NCBI RefSeq assembly: GCF_026151205.1
Contig: NC_087083.1
Span: 9,793,460 to 9,857,459, forward strand
Reading direction: 5' to 3'
Origin: Bolinopsis microptera
Lineage: Eukaryota; Ctenophora; Tentaculata; Lobata; Bolinopsidae
Length of the DNA: 64,000 nucleotides
Shown here one piece after another: positions 24,001 through 32,261 of the stretch. The stretch's first letter is position 1, and every line of letters begins with the position of its first letter. A program made the translations under genes and the position numbers. The notes beneath the pieces are model-generated. The model was not told the origin of the DNA and did no database searches. It was given only the letters and a program-made list of their open reading frames with translations.

Positions 24001-26442
24001 CCACGCCCATTTTTATCAATTTTTAACAGGTAAAAATCTTCATATCATCAAATTAGGCATAAAGGAGTGCTTTTAGTGCTCCAAAAGTTTGGGGTCTAAT
24101 AGTGATGGTAGAAAAAAGTTAACTCAAGTCAAAGTCTCAAGTCTCCACGACGCTTGGTTTTGGGCGCACCGGATCTCGCCTGGTGCACACTTTTGATAAT
24201 TTTATTGCAATTCAAATAGTGCCACAAACTTTACATTATTTATTAATTTACTTTATCAACAGGTGGAGTGCCAACCTGGGTATACTCTAGTCGGAACAAC
24301 CAACAAATGTCTGATTCAAGATATCTTTACTAATGATGATAAAGATGCTAGACTACTACCAGAATGTATCAAGGTAATTTAATAAAATTTTAAATTCTAA
24401 ATTTCAACTACTATTGTTCATAAATTTGCTTGTTTACTGAATCTAAACCTTTTCATACATTATTATACTTACGGAATCGTCAACCCCAGTCCTAGAGTTC
24501 AATTTATTGTATAACATTATATCGAGAAAGTGAAACTCCAGTTGAGGATGAAGGGGGTTAGGACCCCTTTAACTGAACATTATACATTTACCTTATTATA
24601 CGTGAACATAAACAATTCGTCGACTAAAAAGATGTTTTCTTAGCTCGGTGAAGATGTTCTTATTGGCGATGGTTCGACTTACAAAGGGACAAAGAAGTCT
24701 TACAATTACCATGGCAGATGGTTTGAATGTGATAGCTGGAACTACGATGTCTTCCGAGGTTACTTTTTTATTATTTTTTTCTTTTTAAACAGTATTTTTT
24801 AATTAAATGAAAAAGTGCAATATATTAACTCATGACTGGCTCTAAGTTTGAAAGTTTTGGAATCAATATTAGGCACCATACCACGATAGAGAAGCTTTTG
24901 TTATTTAAGAAATCTTATCAATATGATTAATAATTAATTATTTAATAATAATAACTCTTGTCAGGTGTTCTGATGGGCGAAAAAAAGGCCATGGAATTTC
25001 TTTTGGGAAATCACAATTATTGCAGGAATCCCGGTGGAATGGAGGTATATTAATTTGAAATAATTCATCACACCACGAGACATGACGTCACACACCACGT
25101 GACATGACGTCACACACCACGTGACATGACGTCACACACCACGTGACATGACGTCACACACCACGTGCCATGACGTCACACACCACGGCATCTATAGTAA
25201 CATTATTAATGATATTAATTATTGTAACCATAGTAACCATAGTAACCATAGTAACTGCATGGCGTATTGACCATAATAATCATAGTTCCCATGGTTACCA
25301 TATTTACCATAGTAACCACAGTAACCATAGTAACCATAGTATCCACAGTAACCACAGTAACCATAGTAACCACATGTTAACCACAATAACCACAGTAACA
25401 ACAGTAACCATAGTAACCATAGTAACCACAGTAACCATAGTAACCACATGTTTTAACGGCCAGGTAGCGCAGTTGGTTAGCCAGCTTTGCAATCGTGAGA
25501 TTGCGGGTTCAAATCCCACTGCCTGCCTGGTCGTGGGGTGAGTGTCGTTGACATTCAGCTAAGGATCGTGAGTGGTCTATGCAGCCCCCCGGTCTACTCA
25601 GCCGAATACTCGAGAAATCGGGTGTAAGGGTTAAATGAGGAGCTGCACATTACAGCAAAGTCTCGGGCGAAGAAAGTATGGTACACACTACCTTAACCGT
25701 CACTGGCTAAAAACAAATCCTTCGGCTTCCTGTAATTGGCTGGTTGCACTTGTGTAACAATATGGCTGTTGGAATACTCCGAAGTAAAATAAGTGTCTAG
25801 ATAAAAAATTTAAAAAAAACCATAGTAACCACAGTAACCATAGTAACCATAGTAACCACAGTTACCACAGTAAGCACATGTTAACCACAATAACCACAGT
25901 AACCATTGTAACCACAGTAACCATAGTAACCACAGTAACCATAGTAACCACATGTTGACCACAATAACCATAGTAACCATAGTAACGATAATAACCTATT
26001 CCAGCCAGTACCGTTCTGCATTGGAAGCGCACGTGGTCTCGGAGAAATAGTCTACTGTTTCGAGCACCCTGGTTGTGATACATGCAAGGGAGCTGTTAAC
26101 AAATACGAAGCTTCGTACTGTGAATCACAGTAAGTTTAGCTCATAGATACGAACTCGTGATCCGAGAGTTTAGAATTTAGCAATGAGTTCTTGAGTCGGG
26201 AAGTAGTACGAACTTTTTTTTCTGTAACATTTCCGCATTCTAGCTATCTTTACAGACTACAGCTATACTAATTTCTAATTTCTAATTACGGTATTTTACA
26301 AATGTTGAATCTGAGGTCCTCGTCACCCCTCAGGAAGAGGTTCTGCAAGTACGGAGACAGAACCACCAAGGCTAGAGTATCCTTTACGTTGGATGTTTGC
26401 CAGGCTACCTGTTGTGCTGAAAACCAGTGCTCTCTGACATAA
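6085..26442 (+). CDS. Gene A: secreted papain-like cysteine peptidase with ShKT, CCP and kringle-like modules (24 exons, one frameshift)
   Basis: Exons by GT-AG and by paralogy to gene B: 6085-6193, 7513-7609, 7905-8007, 8772-8895, 9264-9379, 14986-15105, 15351-15480, 15676-15757, 19457-19549, 19841-19966, 20294-20369, 20643-20738, 20878-21087, 21238-21447, 21598-21716, 21880-21962, 22250-22336, 22520-22587, 22727-22776, 24263-24373, 24644-24758, 24965-25044, 26005-26129, 26334-26442. The product opens with a hydrophobic signal peptide (MSGRILLLLLVIAFLNLGVN). The C1 domain has HQGICGNCY (oxyanion Gln134, nucleophile Cys140), CDHA (His281) and RNSHG. A Glu-rich/Ser-rich linker follows, then ShKT (exons 16-17), CCP-like (exons 18-20), kringle-like (exons 21-23, with HNYCRNPGG) and a Cys-rich end. 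Exon 8 is 82 nt against 83 in B; the lost base follows the His codon, so TGA arises at 19458. All splice sites look intact. It is a recent pseudogene, a truncated allele or an assembly error. Confidence 0.82.
6629..6775 (+). repeat. 11-bp minisatellite GGGGCACACTT
   Basis: About ten units of CACTTGGGGCA in two blocks, inside gene A intron 1. The open frames on both strands are artefacts of the repeat. Confidence 0.85.
6827..7040. mobile_element. MITE-like inverted repeat in gene A intron 1
   Basis: A 46-base arm beginning ATGCAACTATTTACGG (6827-6872) is matched by its complement at 6995-7040, about 120 bases apart. No reading frame. The target duplication is unclear. Confidence 0.6.
9405..9731. 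mobile_element. Foldback MITE with about 149-bp near-perfect arms
   Basis: Starts TTTGACCAAAACCCATAATC and ends with its exact complement. The arms (about 9405-9553 and 9583-9731) are essentially identical, with a spacer of about 28 bases. TA dinucleotides flank it at 9403 and 9732. It sits 25 bases after the gene A exon 5 donor. Gene B lacks it. Confidence 0.75.
10735..11512. repeat. Repeat-like stretch in gene A intron 5 beside the Penelope copy
   Basis: Contains a (TA)n edge, GTAACCCGGCCTACGGCCGG, a (CT)n run at about 11081-11102, a repeated AGTCCCGTAACTCTT(G/A)CCG (about 11254 and 11403) and a (GACA)n(CA)n tract to 11492. It looks like noncoding transposon remnants; I cannot classify it. 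Confidence 0.45.
11513..14079 (-). mobile_element. Penelope-like retroelement, copy 1 (in gene A intron 5)
   Basis: Encodes a Penelope-type reverse transcriptase followed by a GIY-YIG nuclease (details under 12022-14064). The 3' part matches the 49361-50696 copy almost base for base, which sets the 3' border near 11513. The 3' side abuts a (GACA)n(CA)n microsatellite and the 5' side a (TA)n run at 14080-14097. The 5' part of the reading frame is missing: an in-frame stop lies just upstream of the first shared codons. Confidence 0.85.
12022..14064 (-). pseudogene. Penelope-like RT plus GIY-YIG polyprotein, one nonsense codon
   Basis: The 12535-14064 frame holds the reverse transcriptase: DISNMFTNIP (palm, first Asp), RGAAMGPKNS and the RDDIYM catalytic box, as in Penelope. 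After a TGA at 12535-12537 the same frame continues through 12022 with a Cys-rich linker (CHACGKCYVCKQ) and a GIY-YIG nuclease (IYLMECRTC, SYVGYT). At the stop codon the second copy reads GGA, so copy 1 differs by a single substitution. It starts inside the protein and has no ATG. Penelope elements use the nuclease to nick target DNA for priming. Confidence 0.85.
16138..17355 (-). pseudogene. LINE RT palm, thumb and C-terminal region, frame-shifted from its N-terminus
   Basis: The 405-residue frame begins at a GTG and carries the rest of the reverse transcriptase: GIDMSSAFDTI, FQGDCLSGCLFTL and the YADD active site (TEYADDVDF), then a thumb and an RWRMLGHVLRGP motif seen in the tails of many EEP-type LINEs. 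It has no start codon of its own and depends on the upstream frame. The element was recently mobile but is now disrupted. Confidence 0.8.
17352..19238 (-). CDS. LINE endonuclease and N-terminal RT
   Basis: The 628-residue frame has the endonuclease/exonuclease/phosphatase fold signature: FNIRG (metal-binding Asn), LQETK (Glu), NAYCPHQG, GDFNSKLG, QIDYIL and TFSDHRLV (Ser-Asp-His), so the catalytic set appears complete. After about residue 480 it enters the RT domain (NGPDGIPNELIKY, then LRPLTLSNAARKI). It ends at a stop that overlaps the next frame by a few bases; the RT continues there in another frame. The likely cause is a small indel at about 17352-17360. Confidence 0.8.
   Translation of the reverse strand: MVRSSNVSGGDGGDANSNIFNPKKKSFVSTTIALMISFATFNIRGLGVQQDDSLHSKRELLGLDCEKYNVDICALQETKVTESDSLVLRNGFNLFLFEQLDSRHGGLGFIISPRMMNYVVCWKYISDRVCYVDICIPSRSGTPLRCRVINAYCPHQGLVRKNPVVLDNFYGQLREAKNVPSNVELQFLGDFNSKLGKLSPSDIEQGFGRYMGKYGMGVRNENGYRLLDFISENNLFAVNTSFIQPSRRVTSFTGWRKDWSAGRYSKKTLPVYSQIDYILCRNRSKCLLTQSRTYAGTKTFSDHRLVIARINFSNIHLCFKPKQRRVPSYNISELVSNKDMQHKYHLALEGKFSNFVTSNDPNADLQNLMSHIRDAANVSIGPKPKARLKHHSSDDTLKELVEKRHDLRQLLNNNQSLDRTTLRSSINHLTNSIQKRLVEVRSAQADQTYSDITNTNDSRKMFEAVRHLQKSKPPNNSIGVHDENGCLIASDDMKASVVRDYLEKQLTRNEQPLEPFEGLPRALNVPFTGVEIHAATSSLKNGRANGPDGIPNELIKYSNSTVHEHYAGIINSCFETHTFPISIGEATITPLQKPKKPIGPLKNLRPLTLSNAARKILSMATLKRIEEK
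19775..19905 (+). repeat. 66-bp tandem duplication covering the acceptor and head of gene A exon 10
   Basis: A 66-base unit holding the pyrimidine tract, the TTCAG acceptor and the first 48 bases of exon 10 is repeated head to tail, with acceptors ending at 19774 and 19840. The upstream copy runs into an in-frame TAA right after the shared codons, so only the downstream acceptor (exon 19841-19966) gives an open product. Confidence 0.75.
20643..21716 (+). repeat. Tandemly duplicated Ser/Gly/Pro-rich linker exons of gene A (360-bp unit)
   Basis: Exons starting at 20878, 21238 and 21598 are near-identical and spaced exactly 360 bases apart, with near-identical introns between them. Exon 12 (20643-20738) is a shorter relative. 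Each 210-nt exon begins and ends in phase 1, so the unit can be gained or lost without shifting frame. The encoded module has MSSSGGSKSG, an AMRMQQQIA stretch, serine runs and a repeated SGSRPGIP motif. Gene B has no counterpart; its acidic linker occupies this position. Confidence 0.85.
22060..22240 (+). repeat. CAAACATTGTGCTTG minisatellite in gene A intron 16
   Basis: About ten units of CATTGTGCTTGCAAA and CATTGTGCTTAACAC separate the two ShKT exons and end about 25 bases before the exon 17 acceptor. Open frames on both strands result from the repeat. Confidence 0.85.
25070..25190 (+). repeat. 22-bp array joining CACGTG and TGACGTCA motifs (gene A intron 22)
   Basis: Five units of about 22 bases (ACACACCACGTGACATGACG). 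Each has a CRE-like TGACGTCA, and most have an E-box-like CACGTG. Whether any factor binds is unknown. Confidence 0.75.
25195..26000 (+). repeat. GTAACCATA/GTAACCACA satellite, split by a SINE
   Basis: 9-base units of GTAACCATA, GTAACCACA and relatives fill about 25203-25450 and 25818-26000. A tRNA-derived SINE sits between the two halves. The right half ends at the exon 23 acceptor region. Confidence 0.85.
25457..25818 (+). mobile_element. tRNA-derived SINE inside the GTAACC satellite
   Basis: The head looks like a tRNA: an A-box-like TAGCGCAGTTGGTTAGC at about 25464 and a B box GGTTCAAATCC at 25506-25516, with a pairable acceptor region. A non-tRNA body of about 280 bases follows, then an A-rich end (AAATTTAAAAAAAA). 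Satellite resumes on both sides. The body segment containing CAGCCGAATACTCGAGAAAT recurs near 63615. Confidence 0.7.
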
Positions 26443-26480
26443 GATATTCTGCACGTGCGCTGGAGTGTGACTTTACTGCG

Positions 26481-26610
26481 AATAAAGACGACGATTAAAG
26501 AAGTGACGATATGAACTTGCAAAATGGAAATTGTAAAGAGGACTTGCAATTATTATTGGTCCGTATGAAAAAAAGCCCGAAATGTGTGTTGACTCGCATA
26601 TAGAAATAAA
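26481..26610 (+). terminator. Candidate poly(A) signals of gene A
   Basis: AATAAA occurs at 26481-26486, 39 bases after the gene A stop, and again at 26605-26610. Either could direct cleavage. Assignment is by position only. Confidence 0.4.
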
Positions 26611-26708
26611 ATGACTGAGCATGATTCATCGTATGAAGTTTAAAGATTAGTATTTGTCATCAACTAGCGTTTTGAAAATTTGCGCTCTTTCGCAAGAAAA
26701 ACATAATC

Positions 26709-26801
26709 ACTTTTTGAAAATCGGAAACCAATTAACGATCAATTACAGGAAATAAGTTTCGGTAATTTATCGTTAATTGGTTTTTGCAATTTTCAAAAAG
26801 T
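26709..26801. repeat. Short inverted repeat downstream of gene A
   Basis: ACTTTTTGAAAATCGGAAAC and its imperfect complement surround about 30 bases. This is probably a decayed MITE. It is too far downstream to be gene A's terminator. Confidence 0.45.
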
Positions 26802-27099
26802 AGGTCTGTTTTGACAATTGGTCTTTATGTTTCACATTTTTATATAATATATTTCGTAACCCTAATACTATGCCGGACCCTCAATTCAGTTTAAAGATTT
26901 TTTCGCAAATATTCTGATACATCGTTTGACAGTGTTACAGTCGAACAAAAACTCTGTATTGATTACTCAACTATATTTAATGTAGACCGAGGAGTCCTAA
27001 CTCTACGTGGGTCCTGAGATGACGTTTTTCTTGTTTAAATAAATATAATGTTGACAACTCCAATTTCATACTTTTTAACTTCTAATATTAAATTATTAT

Positions 27100-27665
27100 T
27101 TTGAAAAGTTTTTCGATTATCACGAGCTATTCCTTTTCATAATTAATTAATTAATCAATTAATTACATAATTATGTTAAAGAGTTGATAAATTTTCGGCT
27201 TTAAGTGACCTGTTCTATGTTGTTGATATGACATTGGGGTTGTTCGGGTTATTATTTCATATTTTGATACGAAAAGTTTTTAAGATTATCAAGCGCTATT
27301 CCTTTTCATAATTAATTAATTAATTAATTACATAATTATGTTAAAGAGTTGATAAATTTTCGGCTTTAAGTGACCTATCCTATGTTGTTGATATGGCATT
27401 GGAGTTGTTCAAGTTTCTACATATTGTATTGGTTAACAAAAAAACCGCTTTGAATATCTATATAGATTAAATGATTGAAGGATGTTTGATACGAACAATT
27501 TTTTACGATTATCACGAGCTACTCCTTTACATAATTAATAAATTAATCAATTAAATAATTATGTTGATAATTATGTTGATAGAGTTGATACATTTTTGGC
27601 TTTAAGTGACCTCATGTCCAATGTTGTTGATATGGCATTGTATTGGAGTTGTTCGGGTTTCTACT
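27100..27665 (+). repeat. Three direct repeats of about 190 bp
   Basis: Copies at about 27100-27255, 27281-27420 and 27497-27665 share TATTCCTTTTCATAATTAAT, GAGTTGATAAATTTTCGGC and TTGTTGATATGGCATTGGAG in order. A GGCCCATGTTT minisatellite follows at 27705-27785. No coding potential seen. Confidence 0.7.
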
Positions 27666-27927
27666 CTGAATATCTATATAGATTAAATTTAAAGGATTGA
27701 AGGATGTTTGGCCCATGTTTGGCCCATGTTTGGTCCATGTTTGGCCCATGTTTGACTCGTGTTTGGCCTATTTTTGACCCATCATGTTTAGCCATAAGAA
27801 TATATAAATATCAGTTGATCATCATTTTTACCGCTACGTGAAGTTTTAGTGATCTAAATTATAGTACCCGCAACACTTAGTGACGCTGAATCATAATTCG
27901 AAATTATAAACACTAAAAAATAGAAAA

Positions 27928-29133
27928 TACCTTCTCGGACCTTATTTGACCGGACATTAAATGAACGAACATAATTATGAACGGAAATTAAAATGAACGC
28001 TCGATGGCATTCAAAACCATCAAAAATTTACATTTTTAAATCTTTTTTTTGAGTTTTTAAAATTTTAGCAGATAATTTGTAAATTAATTTTGTATACAAT
28101 GAGCAAGAAAGGCAGTCGTTAAGCAGTAAAAAATATTTGTAGATCAGTGTATATGATCATGAAAGTTATGTATAAAATCTCGGCAAGCCTCGTGGGCGAA
28201 AGTTTTGATATTGCATGAGAATTGGCATGTGATAAATGTATACCTTATCGAATGACGAATCTCATTTGAAATTGTCAAAATATCTATGATTATGAAAGTT
28301 GTGTAAAAACAACTAATACGAAATATGACCAGATTTGATGATCATATCACAGGTCATCTTCCTCAAATGGGTTATCGTGCATTAAATATTCCATGCTTAT
28401 AAAAGCATCATACCAGTAATACCTGCTTTTTGAAAACAATTTTTTATTTGACCACCTCGGTCCTGCATATCAGTGTAAACGTTTACAAGATGTGGAGGTA
28501 AATAATAACTCCGAAGAATTGAACGAGGAAAACAAAGATCAAGAAAGTGTTCATGCCATAATGTGATACTTAGAATATTTGAATTGTATAATAACTCGTT
28601 TTTCATTGATCCAACGATATAGTTTAGTCCGAATCCGATGATAGATTTTACGATTGACTGAAATTAAAAATTTGTCATATCCTAAACATGAGTTTGCAGT
28701 GGAATAATTTTGGAAAAAATCTCGACGGATTTTAACTTGGACGGACCTTAAACGGACGGACTTTATTTGAATGGACATTAAGATGAACGCTAGGACCTCC
28801 AGTGTTCAATTAATGTCCGTTCAAATCTGGTCCGATTACACCCCAGTTCCATGGCCGGATATTATGCCAAATTATTAAACGGAGGTCCATTTCCCGTAGA
28901 TCATCTCCGGAGATGATTCTCCGGCTCCGTCTACTGTAGTAGACGGAGATGAAGCTCTCCGGGAATTTCTCGGAGATTGATTCATACAGAATCATACAGA
29001 ATCAACAAAATTACCGTAAATGGTCTCCGGTCGTTGAACTGCAAACCGGAGAAATATCCGGAGAAATATCAGTAGACGATCTCCGTCTAATAATTTGGCA
29101 TAATATCCGGCCATGGAACTGGGGTGTAAGGTA
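27928..29133. mobile_element. Larger member of the TACCTT...TCGGAC MITE family with a nested MITE
   Basis: The left end (TACCTTCTCGGACC) and right end (GGTCCGA, interrupted, then AAGGTA) are inverted as in the 94-bp element at 2390-2483. The right terminus is broken by the 28839-29126 element. No transposase recognised inside. Confidence 0.6.
28839..29126. mobile_element. MITE with CACCCCAGTTCCATGGCCGG inverted ends and TA target
   Basis: Terminal inverted repeats of about 40 bases, flanked by TA on both sides (28837-28838 and 29127-29128), which fits a Tc1/mariner-type insertion. It lies inside the right end of the larger element at 27928-29133, so it inserted later. Confidence 0.7.
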
Positions 29134-29139
29134 GTTGAC

Positions 29140-31440
29140 ATCTAACACATATTAGCTCAAAAAATAGCACCATGAGAACATGAGATGTATAACCTGTAGT
29201 TTTATCTTTAGTACCATGTTCAAATTGCAAACAACCAGTAATAAACAACCACTCATGATTCGAGATTAAACAGTTGCCCTTTGCTTTATCGAGACAGTTT
29301 TATTCCACTGCTTCAGCTTGTTTTCCAGCTCTCACATACAGCTTAAATACTTATTACTTTATTAAATATTGATGGCAACTAAGGTTTTTAGAGTTAAAGT
29401 TGATATACAGTTGTAGTGAGCTATAGTGTAGTTTGACTGATAATTGTTGTTCACCAATTTGTGTCGATACACGATCTGTTGAGCAGTGCCCATTTAAAGA
29501 TTAATTAATTAATTAAAGATTTTAAGGCGTTAGTGCCGAGTAATGCCTCCGGTAGCGCTCCTCAATCAATCAAACCATTTAACTAATTTATGTGCTACTT
29601 TAACTCTTAAAATATGTAACAAGTACCATGTAATGATTTAAATTGATTAAATAGTAGTATGCGAAAAGTAACATTAATTAAATTGTTTCAATTATTATAT
29701 AACTATATAATAATAATTGTAACTGTTTACTCTACTACTCTATGTGAATAGAACAAACTTACAGCTTTTTGACGGTAACTATTTCGACTTTTTCATTTTC
29801 TATCAATTTTTAGAGATTATCATCTATACTTAACCGGTATTTAAGCATAATCTGTTAAAGATAATCTACAAAATAAATACATATTGTTGTCTCCTGGCAC
29901 CACTTTGGGGTAAGACGGGTTCCCGGGTGCCTGCTAGTATAGTGAGTATACGCTAAGTAATCTGTGTCAAGAAGTGAGTGTTAGGGATCTCATTGGCAAC
30001 TTTATGTTTAATCCTGTTAAAAAAACAAATTAATAATTATGGTAAAATGAATGGCCTCTCAAAACTTACCCAGATATACAATAATTGCTATCATGATATG
30101 TCATGTTAACAGTTAAACAAATAACTTGGGTCGTGTCGATTAAGAAAGATCGATTGACATAAAAAATTGGAATCACACTGAAAATTTCCATAGGATATGA
30201 ATTACATGTTTCACATGACAAAACATGATAATGACTATATCCCGTTAAGTTTTGCGAGGCCATCAATTTTACCATAATTTGTTTCGTGTGAGTGTCCATT
30301 GGTAGACAAAGTAGTGAGGCATATTGTAGATTAACCGCCCTAATATGCATTAACCTTTTCTGAAATTGCAATCATACTGAAAATGTCCATAAGATATGCA
30401 TTAACCTTTTTTGATTCTAAGACCTTAGTACTTATACTTTTGTGGAAAATGCAGCACTTATAGCACCGTAATGCTTGTTTTGAATTTGCGCTTTGTAGCT
30501 CGACCATACTCATGTCTCATATACTTAAAAAGCGGTTGAGATCTCTAATAACGATGATAAGGTTAGTTATACTTGTCATACGTTGTATGACCCGCCGCGC
30601 ACGAGTGCGCGGCTCCCCATGTATTGTCAGTGAAACGACCGTGAAACGACCGTGGGGGTCACGACGTGATACAAAGTTATACTTAGTGGTTGATTTGTTT
30701 GTTTATTTTGACTGGCTGAACTTATCGAAATATCGGCCAAGTATCGTCACTGTCCATTTACCCTCGTCATCTTACATTTTGATTTACGATATTCACGTCA
30801 AACAGACTCGTAGATTTATCAATTTATGATAAATCACAACCTTCGACACTCACCAAATTAAACAGCAACTAATTCTTTACTCTCGTGTTCGTATTTCCCA
30901 GACTCAATTTTAACATGTCAACCTTGTACCTCTCATCTGAACAATAATGTTTGTGTCTGATGCACAAAAGTAAAAACTGGCCAGACAAAAAACTGCAAGA
31001 TCTCTTTGCTCCTTCATAAATCTCTTTGTCTCGAGTACTTTTGTCCGGAGTACCCGTGAGACTGATAGCTAGCCAGTGATCCACGCTCAAACCACGTGAT
31101 ACTGACCACGTGATACTGATAACAGATTCTTCATCAACCACGAGCTGACAACCTTTTAATACAAGTTTTATATAACGTAATTGGAAAACAATAAAACAAA
31201 TCATTGGCGCTTAATATTGTCCGACCGCCAAATTAATCGCAACAAAAGACCCTACGGTGTAGAAGATTAGGTTGACGCAAATCATTGATCGTTCAAGTAA
31301 GGATTAAATTTATCGCTGGAATCCACCTTGGATTGAACAATAAGCCGAATTAATTCTCTCTATTGATCGGAATGTTACTCACAAAGCGCATAGTTTGTCC
31401 GGACGGATACCACCCGAGCGTGGATAGACGGACCCAATTG
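29140..31440. other. Spacer between genes A and B, no gene seen
   Basis: AT-rich. Minus-strand frames at 30066-30371 and 30869-31204 show no recognisable domain. A segment at about 29890-29935 (GGCACCACTTTGGGGT ... CTGCTAGTAT) is a diverged inverted counterpart of 47590-47635, probably ends of one unidentified repeat. Confidence 0.4.
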
Positions 31441-31465
31441 GGACTTCTCACGTGACCCGTCTATT

Positions 31466-31525
31466 TACATCACACAATCGAATACCATTGCGGTTAACCG
31501 CAATGGTATTCGATTGTGTGATGTA
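31466..31525. repeat. 60-bp perfect palindrome
   Basis: Two 30-base arms meet at GGTTAACC (centre 31495/31496) without a spacer. Further out, CACGTGACCC at about 31450 and GGGTCACGTG at about 31556 are also inverted, so a larger foldback may exist. Confidence 0.8.
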
Positions 31526-31939
31526 GTCCGTATTTCTGACTCACCCCTCCCAAGAGGGTCACGTGGTTTCCGTCGCGTTTGTTCCAATGAAGTCACGTGA
31601 TTACCGCGTCGCGCCTATTTCAATGGAGAATTCGTCTGAGTAAACCGAGATCTTTCATTACTTATTTTACTTCTTTTCGTACGTAACGGTGAAGAACTAA
31701 ATCTATTACGGAGGTGAGGTTGCCATACTCTTCATTTGATTTAAGGATTATTTTTAATTTGTATTAACAAATTTATTCAAGTTATTAGTCGATAATAGTG
31801 TTACTTTACTAGGCTCATTACTAAGCTGCGCATCACTAGACATAACTATTAAATCCCTATTGCATGTCAACATCAAAAACTTTTTATTCTTTTACTATTG
31901 ACGATAAAACAACAAAATGAAAAATATAGGGTAACAAAC

Positions 31940-32232
31940 TCAGTAACTCAGAGTCAGTCACCAGTTAGTAACCAGTAAGTACCCAGTTAGTGAGTTAGTA
32001 ACCAGTTAGTGAGTTAGTAACCAGTTAGTGAGTTAGTAACCAGTTAGTGAGTTAGTAACCAGTTAGTACCCAGTTAGTGAGTTAGTAACCAGTTAGTACC
32101 CAGTTAGTGAGTTAGTACCCAGTTAGTGAGTTAGTACCCAGTTAGTAATCAGTTAGTACCCAGTTAGTGAGTTAGTAACCAGTTAGTAACCAGTTAGTAA
32201 CCAGTTAGTGAGTTAGTAACCAGTTAGTAAAT
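31940..32232 (+). repeat. 12-bp GTTAGTAACCA/GTTAGTGA satellite upstream of gene B
   Basis: Units of CAGTTAGTAAC, CAGTTAGTACC and GAGTTAGTAAC run up to the putative acceptor before the gene B start. Four or more units of the same sequence reappear at 34223-34270, beside the exon 3 donor. Confidence 0.85.
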
Positions 32233-32239
32233 TTATATT

Positions 32240-32261
32240 TTTCAGAAGAAGTTACGTACCA
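32240..32261 (+). promoter_or_regulatory. Possible 5'UTR splice acceptor before the gene B start
   Basis: A pyrimidine-rich tract ending in TTTTTCAG stands about 17 bases before the ATG, so the start codon may sit in an exon joined to an upstream untranslated exon. Gene A has a weaker AG (TTTAG) at the same relative place. A 12-bp minisatellite runs up to this acceptor. Confidence 0.3.

Noticed and set aside
25448-25535. Possible functional tRNA gene
   Set aside because: A and B boxes are present, but the body and A-rich tail that follow, the poor cloverleaf and a related copy at 63490 indicate a SINE.
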